This document shows, in pieces, positions 38,401-47,989 of a stretch of DNA of 64,000 nucleotides (positions are counted from its first letter, which is position 1; each line of letters starts with the position of its first letter). The stretch is from assembly GCF_032854445.1 (NCBI RefSeq), contig NC_088303.1, forward strand, positions 17,429,501 through 17,493,500, written 5' to 3'. The position numbers and the translations under genes are program-made. The notes under the pieces were generated by a model, which was given only the letters and a program-made list of their open reading frames with translations, made no database searches and was not told where the DNA came from. This DNA is from Liolophura sinensis (lineage: Eukaryota; Mollusca; Polyplacophora; Chitonida; Chitonidae).

Positions 38401-41400
38401 AGTGGTACCTCATCATAAAGCCAATGTTTAAAGGAATAACACAGCATTGTAGACATGGTGTTTGTCCCACCCCTCTAGAAATAAATGTGATATACAGAAC
38501 TTATATCGTTTTATACACTGAGAGAAAAGTTTAGATCAGCTGACTCAAAAATCTGAGTTATGCAGTTGAGCTAATTCAACTCAGAAAAACGAGTTATATG
38601 ACCAGATCAGCCGAGTCATGGAGCAAATATTGTTTATGTACCACATTTGCCTTTTTGTCTTATCAACCTTTTTTGATAAGGTCTATTTTTACTGTGATCC
38701 ACTAGTACTATTTTTTTTAAATTTTAGTACAGTGACCACATAATATCAAAGAAAGGGAATATTTTATATTTGCCAGATCTAACACCTTGATTACTTTTAA
38801 TGAAATTTATGTAAGAGTGTAAGGGCATTATATTCCAATTTGCTGGGGGAATTAATCTCTGACTTGATAGTGTAAATAGCACCAAATATTTAAGGAGGTG
38901 CATATTGCAAATTCATCTGATTTGGCCTTACTTTAATAACCTTAAACTAAGTGAGTCCAATCACATTTTAAATTTGTTTACTCTGACCTACTGGCACATG
39001 CATTAGTTACTCTTCATGCAATAAGGGGGTAAGATTGATAACTTCCTCAGGTTTAAGGTGTTCTATAATATAAGGTGTCAAAATCTTCATGTGCACCTCA
39101 TTTTAATGATGCCTAGCAACATTTAATGATGCCCTGTCTATGAAGTTAACCAAAATAAAAATATTTTACACATACATTTTAATCAGGTTTATGGATGGAG
39201 GAAAGTGGACAGAGCCTGGAGGACATCTCCTTGCACCTTACCTGGTACCTCACAACTTACCTGACAAGCCATTTCTACATGTACATATATGGTAAACCCC
39301 CATGTAAGGCCCCTCTAATATCCTACAGGCTGGTATCAAACCACTGCTTCTCAGACTTCATACTGCACAGGATTACAAAGAAATCCATGCAGGTGAACAT
39401 GGAAATGACAATACCATAATATTTTTGTATGGTGTTTTTATTTCTTCTTTTCTTGTACAGATTGACATTCCAAAGATATTAAGTGAACTGGAAGAAATGG
39501 TAAAAGACGACTGTAAATCACTTGACATCAACATGACGAAAGATGACCTCCATCTGCATGTGAGTTGTATCTCATGGTTGTTTTGTTCTGGCATGATGTT
39601 TTCTCTAGTAATACAGATACATACATTTTCACCTATATATATATTTTTTTTATTTGATTGTTGTTTAATGCCAAGAATTTTCCACAGTAATGGTCAGTTT
39701 TCACAGGTTGCGAAAACTGGAATGCCCAATTATACCATCGACCTTTGGCAAATTACTGGCTTTACACAGGCATCATTGACAACATATTGTCATACAAACA
39801 CTGAGAGTGGGTGAATCTACGAATTTCTTACTGAAGGCCGGGATTGAACTGTTGCTTCTTGTCATAGCCATTGATTGTAAGACTTTGGTCAAGAGACTAA
39901 ACATTATGCCTTGACAACTAGTAACAGTTGTATTACTTGCATTATTGAGCTTGCCCATACGTGGGAAGGTCTGACAGCCACCTGCAGATTTTCGTTGGTT
40001 TCCCCCGGGCTCTGTCCGGTTTCCTCCTACCATAATGCTGGCCGCCGTCATATAAGTGAAATATTGGTAAAACACCAATCAAATAAATCAAATAAATTAT
40101 TTAGCTTGCCTGTACAAAGTACAGGCTACCCTAAGCGTCAGCATCAGTATCCAATAACAGGAAGAACAATGTTAAACTAAGTGATGGAGATGGTTTCTCA
40201 ACAAGTACTGCATGTATTGAGCTCAGGGTTTGCACACATGTAGAGCTTAATAGCACAAGGGGGATAGTCCATTGTTGATTGGGTGCATATTAAATACCAT
40301 ATATTCCTGACCTATTGTATTGTGTATTAGAATCCACCTTAAACAAAATGTTAGGGGTGGTATCTCAAAAAGTACAACATTTATTGAGCTCAGGGTTTTG
40401 CACACATGTAGAGTGTAATAACGTGAGCGGGATATTCCATCGTTGATATGGTTTGTGCATATTAAATACCATAAATTTCTAAATTCCTGTCCTAATGTGT
40501 ATTATAATGAGTTAAATGTCAGGCATAGTATCTCAAAAGGTACAGCATGCATTGACCTGAAATGACTCCAGAGGGATGCTCCATCGCTGATGCGGGGCCT
40601 CCGTGGCTCAGTCGGTTAGCGCGCTAGCGCAGCGTAATGACCCAGGAGCCTCTCACCAATGTGGTCGCTGTGAGTTCAAGTCCAGCTCATGCTGGCTTCC
40701 TCTCCGGCCGTAAGTGGGAAGGTTTGCCAGCAACCTGCGGATGGTCGTGGGTTTCCCCCAGGCTCTGCCCGGTTTCCACCCACCATAATGCTGGCCGCCA
40801 TCGTATAAGTGAAATATTCTTGAGTACGGCGTAAAACTCCAATCAAATAAATAAATAAATCCATCGCTGATGCACTGTGTGCATGTTAATTAGGGTAAAT
40901 TACCAAATTCATGATTTCAGTTCATTTTATATTGACCATTTTGCATTCATTTGCCTCCTACAGGTGAGCTGTTTGGTAGCCTTGCTACCTTTTGTAAGTC
41001 CTTTGAATACTGAGTTGAAAACCTTAAGGGACCGTCCATATAAATCGTTTGCATTTTCTCCAAAAAAACGAATTTGATCTCCACCCCTCATTTGCCCATT
41101 CCGTTAAAGCGATTTAAGGGAATCAAATGAATCCCCATATCGGTTGGCCACTGCGTAGTGATACATTTAAATCGTTGTGTAAACCAGCGATCATTAAAGG
41201 CTTTAAACATGATTATACACAAGGCACAACCCCAAAGAAACAAAAACAGTGGTTACACTCATGAAATCTGTTAAAAGGAAAGCTCAAGTTTCGCACTTAT
41301 TTATTTTCACGATATTCCCAGAGTCTACTGATACCCAGTGTACAGGCCTAAATATGTTGTCACACATGTATGACAGATACTCCTACAGGCCTAGGCTACA

Positions 41401-44400
41401 CCGTACATGTACACGTCTGCACAGACATAGTCAAGCTTTCAGTCGAGTTCTGGTGGCGAATAAAGGAAATGGGGCCTTTCTCTATTTGGTTAGGCGGAAC
41501 AGCTGGAGTTTTGTTGTCAACTGAGCGAACATTGTTTATTATTTCTGTCACACTGCTTATCGTCTTTCCCGGTCTTTCTCGCCACCCTTCCCAGTGACTG
41601 ATAAATTCTCCCAACACAGTTTGCTTACAGCCACTGGGCTTTGAAGTCATGACAAAAGTGTACATTGTACATGAATACAAATACTCCTGTAAATGGATTA
41701 GAAACTGTCTTTCTTGACTTCTGTTTCTTTTGCAAAGTAGTTTTTCAGAATGGTCTGTCAGACTGATGTCATTCTCCCGCCAAGGTAGACACGTGGTCAG
41801 TAAAGGGAAGCCTCTTCCGTGTTTGGGCACAATTGTTTTACCCTAGCGGGCGCTTTTCAAAAGCTTTATTCACATGAAAGGCAGCATTATTCATTGATGA
41901 AATGGCAGTTTTTCAACTATCAGTTACATGTAGATGTAATGTAAGAGAGGCTGTGGAGACAAGCGGTCGACAATTTCGAGACACGCAGGGTGGAGAGTTT
42001 CCTGTAAATCGTTGTTACATAACAATGGAGTCATTTGGATTCATAACATTTTGTTCAACCAAGTAACTAAAAGTTGAGAAAGCTAAATCTAAAAAAAACA
42101 ACAAAAAAAAACAACTGATTCTTGTACTAATTTGGTATTTAATTTACTGTGTTGTCAACGTGTCGTGTAGAACAGATTTACATCATTAATACAGCTGGGC
42201 ATTGTCCCGACAGTTCTGATCAGTGAAGCATGCCATTGTTGTTGACATTCCCTGCTGAGCTAGCGTGACTACTTGCGCCAGGCCTGCTCCCCTTTCAGCT
42301 GTTTCCAATAATCGGCTCCAAGGAAAAAAGCAAACGAACTCAACATTCATCGTTTGAGTGTTCGTTCATTTCATTCGTTTTAACCGAAGCAAACGATTTA
42401 TAGGGACGGTCCCGGAGTTCAGTACCCTTTCGTTTGACCCAGGTTGGCGTTAAATCCCATACCACCAGTATTTGAGGTTGTTTGCTCTTTACAACTCTTT
42501 TGTAATAGCCATTAATGTTTACCCCAGCCGCAGTATATAACACCGAACAAAGATGGTGACAGTTAGGCAGTAATAAATTAGATGTTTTCACACCATTCAT
42601 GTTGACAGTAATTTCAAGAATGAAAAATGTTATTGTAACATTTAACCAATACATATACGTTTCTTTAGCATGGGATTTAGAAACCTTAACTTAAGATTAG
42701 TTGAAATGCATCTTCAAGAAGATTTAGGAGATTTGCATGTAAACTGGTCTCATTGTTATGATGGAGTTATAACAGAGTTATAGTGGGATAAACTTTCTCT
42801 GACAGGTTGTGAATTTGGATTATGGGATGAAGAAAGATAACCCTATTGACCGTGTCCACTTTTATTCAAAAGAAAAACCAAACGAGGCAGTCAAGATCAG
42901 GAAAGAACAGGTCTGTTTACCTTTAAAACCCCACAGCTAAGTCATATTATACAAACTGTTTACAGAACTACAACACGGAGGTCATTTTCTGTACTAACAT
43001 TTTTTCAAACTGCTTTGTCAGTGATACACTTGTGTTATTTAGATATGAAATTGATTTATGCCAATGTGCTAATCTGTATTTGTTGTGTTTTTGAGAGTTT
43101 CCCCAAGCAGATGTCAGAAAGCTTATTTTTCAGAAAGAACTATTGTGAATAGATTTTTACCCTTGAGACCTTCATACTTAATGGACTTGTGCTTGAGGAT
43201 ATGCAACTGATTAACTTTATTATATTCGTGGAACAGAATTACTCTGAACAGATTGTTACCAAACTTCCTTAGATGCTTCCTTCATTCTAAAATGGTTGAG
43301 GATGTGTGACTAATAGCTTTATATTGGCGAAACAAAACTACAGTGTACAGATTTTCACCAGACTTTCGTTGACCTTCCTTCTTGATCTCTTCATTTAAGA
43401 TCATAATAACCATAATAACCACATGTACACCATACCACGTTGAACACCCATACATATTAAAACTAAGTTACCTAAATATGCTGACCCAGGAGCCTCCCAA
43501 CAATGCGGTCGCTGTGAGTCCAGCTCATGCTAGCTTCCTCTATGGCCATGTTTGGGAAACCCTGGCAGCAACCTACGGATGGTCATGGGTTTCCTCAGGA
43601 CTCTGCACAATTTCCGCCCACCATAATGCTGGTCGCCGTCGTTTAAGTGAAATTTTTATTCTTGAGTATGGTGTAAAACTCCAATATACATAAATAAAAC
43701 TGAATTGGTTAAGGTGCTGGCTCAAGGATCTTGAGGTGTGGTGTTCAAGAGCTGTTTGTATGCAGCTTCAAATCAGGTGTTTTGTCAGCTACGGTGTACC
43801 ACTGTTTTAATGTTGGTGGTTTCCTCCAAGACCATAGGTTTCCTCCACCCATAAACCAGACTGCCATCATGTGAGTGGAAGATTCTTGAGCTCAGTGTTA
43901 CATACCAAGCAAATCAATAAATAAATAAATAAATGTAAATAAACTGTACAGGTGTACCTCTTCAACTAGGTATAAAGGCAGATACATCAAACTTAATACA
44001 CAACACATGCATGAACATCTTATATTCATTTGCATTTAACACTGTTACTTAGCTTTGCTTTAATGTATACCTGAGGGTTGTCATCTACATTGCATGCTAT
44101 TTTTGTCAACTTGTTTCCTTCATTCACAATCAAATCTTTCAGCCAAATTGAAGAGTTTGTTGTTTCTCACTTTATTGCTTACTGCTTTGTGGGTTGAACA
44201 GGTGTCCATGATGCTTCCAAATACTTTCTCGGAGCAGATTATTCGGTTGTACATCAAAAGGCATGATGGAAATCTTCTAAAGAAAACTGAAGTTGTCTCA
44301 AGACTTTTCAGCTGTTTCAGGGAGTGGTGCTCGAAAAATGGCATGAATGAAGCAAAGGTGATTACTGAGTTTTGTCTTCAAACATTTAATGGATTGATGC

Positions 44401-45231
44401 AGAGTAACTCACTGGGGCATTTCATATGTATTGTACTGTTAGTACAAAATTTGCTGTTAGTGTACAGTTTGTTGTAAGTACACAGTTTGCTGTTAGTACT
44501 CAGTCTGCTGTTAGTACACAGTTTGCTGTTAATACACAGTCTGCTGTTAGTACACAGTTTGCTGTTAATACACAGTCTGCTGTTAGTACACAGTTTGCTG
44601 TTAATACACAGTCTGCTGTTAGCACACGGTTTGCTGTTAGTACAGTCTGCTGTTAGTACACAGTTTGCTGTTAGTACACAGTCTGCTGTTAGTTCATTCT
44701 GCTGTTAATACACAGTCTGCTGTTAGTACACAGTTTGCTATTAATACACAGTCTGCTGTTAGTACACAGTCTGCTGTTAGTTCATTCTGCTGTTCATACA
44801 CAGTCTGCTGTTCGTACGCATTCTGCTGTAAGCACACAGTCTACTGTAAGTACACTGTTTGCTGTTTATAGTACACTGTTTGCTGTTAGCCCACAGTCTG
44901 CTGTAAGTACACAGTCTGCTGGGTAATACATGTTTTGCTGTAAATACACACTTTGCTGTTAATCCATGCTTTGCTCTTAATACACACTTTGCTGTTTATA
45001 GTACAGAGTGTGCTGTTACTACATAGTTTCTTGTTAGCACACGGTTTGCTGTTAACTACACAGTTTCACTGCTGTTTTCAGAGTGGGAAGCTAGCTGTAG
45101 AGATGACATCTGTCAAGACCAAAGAAACCGCTAATGACCAGGTGACACCGTGGAAAGGCAGTGAAGGACACGCTTCTAAGTCTGTGCAGGGAAAGTGTAA
45201 AGCCAAACAGAAAATACTTGATAAATTCTGA
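14411..45231 (+). CDS. SAMHD1: SAMHD1, dNTP triphosphohydrolase, complete, 16 exons
   Basis: Hydrolyses dNTPs to deoxynucleoside and triphosphate; in vertebrates it limits nuclear dNTP pools, restricts viruses and aids fork repair. Exons: 14411-14615, 24213-24279, 25864-25957, 27517-27677, 30060-30175, 31819-31889, 33845-33994, 34388-34435, 34991-35152, 35521-35612, 36842-36898, 37911-38109, 39461-39559, 42806-42910, 44202-44357, 45082-45231. All phases join, giving 643 residues (human 626). An in-frame TAA at 14402 fixes the start. KRPR (30-33) resembles the vertebrate nuclear signal. The SAM domain lies about 45-110 across exons 1-3. HD core: H173 (FEHS), H212-D213 (LCHDLG), H216, H221, H239 and D324 (DYFARDCH). 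Allosteric D143, Q148 and R151 are kept. The C-terminus has TPWK (T616), like the CDK site of human T592. Intron 1 holds a hAT element. Exons 2 and 3 are short and diverged but fit by phase. Confidence 0.96.
14664..14836 (+). other. Unexplained open stretch in SAMHD1 intron 1
   Basis: An ATG-less open frame of about 57 codons ending TAG 14834-14836, with a protein-like segment ([20 protein letters not shown]). It just precedes the hAT element. It may be a transposon fossil; no family was recognised and chance is possible. Confidence 0.25.
15061..15221. repeat. Tandem duplication inside the hAT left end
   Basis: CTGGAAGCTCTGGGGTTCTA and following bases occur at 15061-15136 and again at 15147-15221, an 86-bp period with a few substitutions. 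Subterminal duplications of this sort are common at hAT ends. Confidence 0.9.
15781..18585 (-). pseudogene. hAT-family transposase gene, decayed
   Basis: Read from 18585 down to TAA at 15781-15783. Exon 1 (18585-18269) has an acidic start and a BED-like segment with [10 protein letters not shown] and CSHQ. After a one-base frame change near 18376 it continues with [11 protein letters not shown]. The likely donor is at 18268/18267. The intron contains a SINE. Exon 2 starts at 17587 (acceptor TTACAG); another one-base shift lies near 17535. Then come [17 protein letters not shown] and [13 protein letters not shown], an in-frame TAA (17184-17186), GCPCHLVHN and a long helical region. A third shift near 15975 interrupts the dimerisation segment, which resumes as [18 protein letters not shown]. 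The accumulated lesions (three shifts and one stop) mean no active enzyme. The family resembles the invertebrate hAT group with FPDSKIA-type motifs. Confidence 0.87.
17676..17920 (-). repeat. Diverged SINE family A inside the hAT element, minus strand
   Basis: GATTGAATGGAGTTTTATGC, ATTATTTCACTCATATGACA and GCAGGTTGCTGGCAAACC match the family tail and body in reverse. The head is degenerate (GTGCGTTGCACGGTAACCGC). It lies in the intron of the hAT transposase gene and is more diverged than the other copies. Confidence 0.7.
21463..21595. repeat. Short inverted-repeat element
   Basis: The arms are CACGTGGGGGCACCTGCGCA (continuing TGTACCAGAA) and, reversed at the right, TTCCAGTATATGCATGAGCA followed by CCCCACGTG. 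About 30-bp imperfect arms surround a spacer of about 70 bp in SAMHD1 intron 1. It is probably a small foldback repeat. Confidence 0.55.
22449..22781 (-). mobile_element. Full-length tRNA-derived SINE (family B), minus strand
   Basis: Flanked by GTGGACACTATGAG at 22435-22448 and 22782-22795, a perfect 14-bp duplication. Read on the minus strand it starts with a tRNA-like head (CAATAGCACAGTTGGTAGAG; B box GGATCGAGTC) and ends in CACTCACTCACTCA. The 333-bp body is unrelated to family A apart from the tRNA-type promoter. Confidence 0.88.
23053..23245. repeat. Two-copy tandem repeat, about 96 bp
   Basis: TACCTGTCAGTGGTG...GGTTAAT...CTACTTTGGTAGCCTGAAAG...TGACATTGTTACATG appears twice head to tail in SAMHD1 intron 1. 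Confidence 0.85.
25382..25422. repeat. (ATT)n microsatellite
   Basis: Imperfect ATT/GTT run directly before a SINE insertion. It causes an apparent poly-Asn open frame on the minus strand. Confidence 0.9.
25424..25635 (+). mobile_element. SINE family A, 5'-truncated
   Basis: Begins at CACCAATGCAGTCGCTGTGA, keeps the B box and tail (AGTGAAGTATTCTTGAGTA, AATAAATAAA). TTATTATG flanks it at 25416-25423 and 25636-25643, a possible target duplication that is hard to separate from the microsatellite. It lies in SAMHD1 intron 2. Confidence 0.82.
26016..26536. mobile_element. Non-autonomous element with about 65-bp inverted termini
   Basis: The left end TCTGATTAAAATCAGATC and right end GATTTTAATCAGA are inverted. 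The similarity extends inward to CAATCTGACGCACTTTCTAT (left), matched by GATAGAAAGTGTGTCAGATC (right). 521 bp, 58 bp after the exon 3 donor of SAMHD1. Contains no credible gene. Confidence 0.75.
28053..29653. mobile_element. Foldback-like element with CAGACAAAA-rich inverted ends
   Basis: The left end CTGAATCCGGGGGATGGATA leads into about six GGCAGACAAAATCCCC-type units (28078-28172). The right end, read in reverse, gives CTGAATCCAGGACAAAAGCC and GGCAGACAAAAACCC (29597-29653). The interior is AT-rich with no recognisable gene. It lies in SAMHD1 intron 4; no target duplication was identified. Confidence 0.6.
30250..31315. repeat. 41-bp minisatellite, about 25 units, SAMHD1 intron 5
   Basis: The unit is ACAAGTTGTAGACCCCTGCT plus GTATGTCTGTACTGCAATGTG. 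Over most of the array two variants alternate: CCCCTG...GTACTGC (A) and CCTCTG...GTTTTGC (B). That gives an 82-bp higher-order unit between about 30560 and 31200. Because 41 is not a multiple of 3, all three minus-strand frames stay open for long runs (up to 291 codons). A degenerate trailing copy lies at 31700-31762. The array starts about 75 bp after the exon 5 donor. Confidence 0.95.
34066..34228. repeat. Chimeric SINE: sense head fused to inverted tail
   Basis: 34066-34130 is the family-A head in + orientation (TTAGCACACTAGCACAGTGT...GTCGTTGTGAGTTCAAG). 34131-34228 is the body and tail in reverse (AATATTTCACTTATACAGCA...ACCATCCGCAGGTTGCTGGC). The join is at TCAAGA, a short word present in both pieces. 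It lies inside the 393-bp intron 7 of SAMHD1. Confidence 0.82.
35822..36500. repeat. 97-bp tandem repeat, 7 units, SAMHD1 intron 10
   Basis: Unit contains GTGTTCTGTATATCAGTACC, GTTAGGAGATGTAGACCAAT and GTGTCAGAAGTGGGATGTGG. Unit starts fall every 97 bp (35839, 35936, 36033, 36130, 36227, 36324, 36421). The central units are nearly identical and the outer ones diverged. Confidence 0.95.
39966..40095 (+). mobile_element. SINE family A, 5'-truncated, with target duplication
   Basis: Begins at CATACGTGGGAAGGTCTGAC and ends in CAAATAAATCAAATAA. It is flanked by ATTATTGAGCTTGCC (39951-39965) and ATTATTTAGCTTGCC (40096-40110), a 15-bp duplication with one mismatch. SAMHD1 intron 13. Confidence 0.85.
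40188..40930. repeat. Tandem repeat of about 168 bp, interrupted by a SINE
   Basis: Three diverged units begin near 40192, 40358 and 40528, with the words TCTCAA..AGTAC..CAT..ATTGA, CACACATGTAGAG, TCCAT.GTTGAT and GCATATTAAATACCATA. The third is split by the SINE at 40594-40859. Confidence 0.75.
40594..40859 (+). mobile_element. Full-length SINE family A with 14-bp target duplication
   Basis: Starts GGGGCCTCCGTGGCTCAGTC, with a perfect A box TGGCTCAGTCGG and a B-box-like GAGTTCAAGTCC. It ends in AATAAATAAATAAA. TCCATCGCTGATGC flanks it at 40580-40593 and 40860-40873. It is the least degraded copy in the window, so a young insertion. Confidence 0.95.
41028..42413. mobile_element. 1.4-kb element with 25-bp inverted termini, SAMHD1 intron 13
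   Basis: The left end GGGACCGTCCATATAAATCG (on to TTTGC) and the reversed right end GGGACCGTCCCTATAAATCG (on to TTTGC) differ at one base. Similarity resumes at AAAACGAAT further in. TTAA precedes the left end, but no matching TTAA follows the right end. A 144-codon minus-strand frame (41396-41830) has no recognisable domain. It is probably a non-autonomous DNA transposon. Confidence 0.75.
43484..43699 (+). repeat. SINE family A, head-truncated and diverged
   Basis: GACCCAGGAGCCTCCCAACA through CACCATAATGCTGGTCGCCG to an ACATAAATAAA tail. SAMHD1 intron 14. Confidence 0.85.
43703..43935 (+). repeat. Second tRNA-like SINE in tandem, diverged
   Basis: GAATTGGTTAAGGTGCTGGC (A-box-like), GTGTTCAAG (B-box-like), CACCCATAAACCAGACTGCC, then an AATAAATAAATAAAT tail. 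It follows the previous SINE directly. The body only loosely resembles family A. Confidence 0.6.
44440..45065. repeat. 18-bp minisatellite filling SAMHD1 intron 15
   Basis: Units ACAGTTTGCTGTTAATAC and ACAGTCTGCTGTTAGTAC alternate (36-bp dimers), becoming degenerate toward the right. The array reaches to within about 17 bp of the last-exon acceptor. The period is a multiple of three, so long open frames occur by construction. Confidence 0.95.
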
Positions 45232-46639
45232 TGTTGCACTGGAACTACAAAATACAGCCACAATTTTAGTCTGAACCAAATTTCACTGGCCAACCTGTGT
45301 TGTTAAGATTTTATTTTTGTGTATTTCATGCCTTTTACTGTATAAATAACTCTTTTATGTGCACAATTGTTAGAGAAGGAGAATGCTGTTTGTTTTCCAT
45401 GTTTTAGGTTATTGTGATATTGTAATATATATGGAATGTCTGCCATTTTTATGTTACAGACATAACTGTCATCGTTGTTTTCTTTAATTTTTATATCTTT
45501 TTTTTTTCCATTTCCAAACTTTTATATCTCCCAATGATTATGCCTATCTAGAGATTTGATTTCGTTTACTTTTTTCTGTTTGATTTATATGCCTATCCAG
45601 AAATTTGATTTCATTTACTTTTTTTTCCGTGTGATTACAATATTGCTATATTCGTTAGGGTAATCCATGCTCAGTTTTAATCCATTGTCACTTTGTCAAA
45701 GATTGGCTTTGTTTTATTATGTATTCTGTAATTGAAATATGTATTCCATGGAGTATTTTATCCCTTTCATTATTTTCTTTTTATTATAACCATATTATAC
45801 TGTTGAATATTTTAGTTTTGAGTTTTGTTAAATTTTGTGGTCATGCAAACATGGACGGTTTAAAACCACCCTGGTTGTGTGACCATAAGTATGAAGTGCC
45901 TTGAGAAGATTTCTTTGCAAACATCAGGCTATTAGGTGCTTTTATTGTTTTCTGGGTTTATGTCAATGAAAAACAGGATATTGGCATACACAACATGCAG
46001 TTTTAACCTTAGCACACTTCATATTTCTGTGCTTTTGCAATTACAGTACATGTTTATATCCTGCCCTTACAGGATATTTTAATTTACATTTTGGGTACTA
46101 GTACTCCACTAACATGTATGTTTTACATTAAGTCTGCATTTAATACACCTTTGTTTTTTTCAAAGAGCATAGCACATGCATGTGTATTACTGTACACATG
46201 TTCAATGTGTCATGCACCATGAATATACAAAGTTTACACAGTATTCTGTGATAGGTCATAAACATTAAATACTCACTACTCTCAGTCTACAGGACACATT
46301 TGTTTTATAATCACCACCCACATAATTAAGTCATTAGTATTAAATCTGTGTCAGTGCACATGGAGTGCAATAACTTTGTAATAACTAATTTGGTGAAGTT
46401 CACTGCCAAATGGGGGTGGAGGGGTGGGGGGGCTGTGCATGGGGTCAAATCAGACTGTATGTACTCAAGCTCCATGTCAAGGTTTGCCATGTACAGTACA
46501 TGTACTTCGCTGGTAATTCTGTGGAATTTTCCACCAGCTAATTGCCCAGCTGTGCAAACTATACAGTGTAGCACAGAAAGATGATTAATTGTTGATAAAC
46601 AGTGGTTAGCTGGTGTAGACTTCTATGAAATTATCGGAG
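45232..46639. other. SAMHD1 3' flank, no gene
   Basis: T-rich sequence after the stop. No AATAAA or ATTAAA occurs in the first kilobase; ATTAAA appears near 46265. An imperfect direct duplication lies at 45527-45625 (GAT..ATGCCTATC.AGA.ATTTGATTTC). The poly(A) site is unknown. Confidence 0.5.
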
Positions 46640-47965
46640 GTTTACTGTACCTGTATTTGGTCTCCCGGGATGGTGTGTTTGAATGAGGCTCTGGTGTGAC
46701 ACTATGTCAGGAGGTTTGTCAAGGCCATCTACCTCTGCATGTATTTGGCCTCCGGGGATGGTGTGTTTGAATAAGGCTCTGGTGTGACACTATATCAGGA
46801 GGTTTGTCAAGGCCATGTACCTCTACATGTATTTGGTCTCCGGGGATGGTGTGTTTGAATGAGGCTCTGGTGTGACACTATGTCAGGAGGTTTGTCAAGA
46901 CCATGTACCTCTACATGTATTTGGTCTCCGGGGATGGTGTGTTTGAATAAGGCTCTGGTGTGACGCTATGTCAGGAGGTTTGTCAAGGCTATGTACCTCT
47001 ACAAGTATGTGGTCTCCGGGGATGGTGTGTTTGAATGAGGCTCTGGTGTGACACTATGTCAGGAGGTTTGTCAAGGCCATGTACCTCTACATGTATGTGT
47101 TCTCTGGGGATGGTGTGTTTGAATGAGGCTCTGGTGTGACACTATGTCAGGAGGTTTGTCAGGGTCAAGTACCTCTACATGTGTGTGGTCTTCTGAGGTG
47201 GTGTGTTTGAATTAGGTTCTGGTGTGACACTATGCCAGGAGGTGTGTCAGGACCAGGTACCTCTACATGTATGTGTTCTCCGGGGATGGTGTGTTTGAAT
47301 GAGGTTCTGGTGTAACAACATGTCAGGAGGTTTGTCAAGGCCATGTACCTCTACATGTATTTGGTCTCCGGGGATGGTGTGTTTGAATGAGGTTCTGGTG
47401 TAACAACATATCAGGAGGTTTGTCAAGGCCATGTACCTCTACATGTGTTTTTTCTCCTGAGGTGGTGTGTTTGAATGAGAGGCTCTGCTGTGACGCTAGG
47501 TCAGGAGGTTTGTCAAGTCTGTGTACCTCTACATGTATGTGGTCTCCTGAGGTGGTGTGTTGAATGAGGCTCTGGTGTGACTCTATGTCAGGAGGTTTGT
47601 CAGGGTCAAGTACCGCTACATGTATATGGTCTCCTGAGGTGGTGTGTTTGAATGAGGCTCTGTTATGATGCTAGGTCAGGAGGTTTGTCAGGACCATGTA
47701 CCTCTACATGCATGTGGTCTCCTGAGTGAGTGTGTTGAATGAGGCTCTGGTGTGACGCTATGTCAGGAGGTTTGTCAGGGTCAAGTACCTCTACATGTAT
47801 ATGGTCTCCTGAGGTGGTGTGTTTGAATGAGGCTCTGTTATGATGCTAGGTCAGGAGGTTTGTCAGGACCATGTACCTCTACATGCATGTGGTCTCCTGA
47901 GTGAGTGTGTTGAATGATGCTTTGGTGTGATGCTATGTCAGGAGGTTTGTCATGCTCCTCTGATT
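46640..47965. repeat. 88-bp satellite-like tandem repeat, about 15 units
   Basis: Unit contains GATGGTGTGTTTGAATGAGG, CTCTGGTGTGACACTATGTC and AGGAGGTTTGTCAAGGCCAT, then GTACCTCTACATGTAT. CAGGAGG recurs at 46708, 46796 and 46884, an 88-bp period. Two sub-variants exist: CTCCGGGGATGG on the left and CTCCTGAGGTGG on the right. No gene overlaps. Confidence 0.95.
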
Positions 47966-47989
47966 TCTTTTTTGATGAGGTGATGTATT

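Noticed and set aside
2665-40859. A- and B-box sequences considered as tRNA genes
   Set aside because: They lack a foldable anticodon arm and acceptor stem and are heads of SINEs with target duplications.
41396-41830. 144-codon minus frame treated as a host gene
   Set aside because: It lies inside an inverted-terminus element within a SAMHD1 intron and has no known domain.
44426-44926. Overlapping + frames rich in SAVST or SLLLVH
   Set aside because: They come from the 18-bp minisatellite, whose period is a multiple of three.
30250-47965. Regular repeats considered as CRISPR arrays
   Set aside because: Units are contiguous with no unique spacers, and the genome is eukaryotic.
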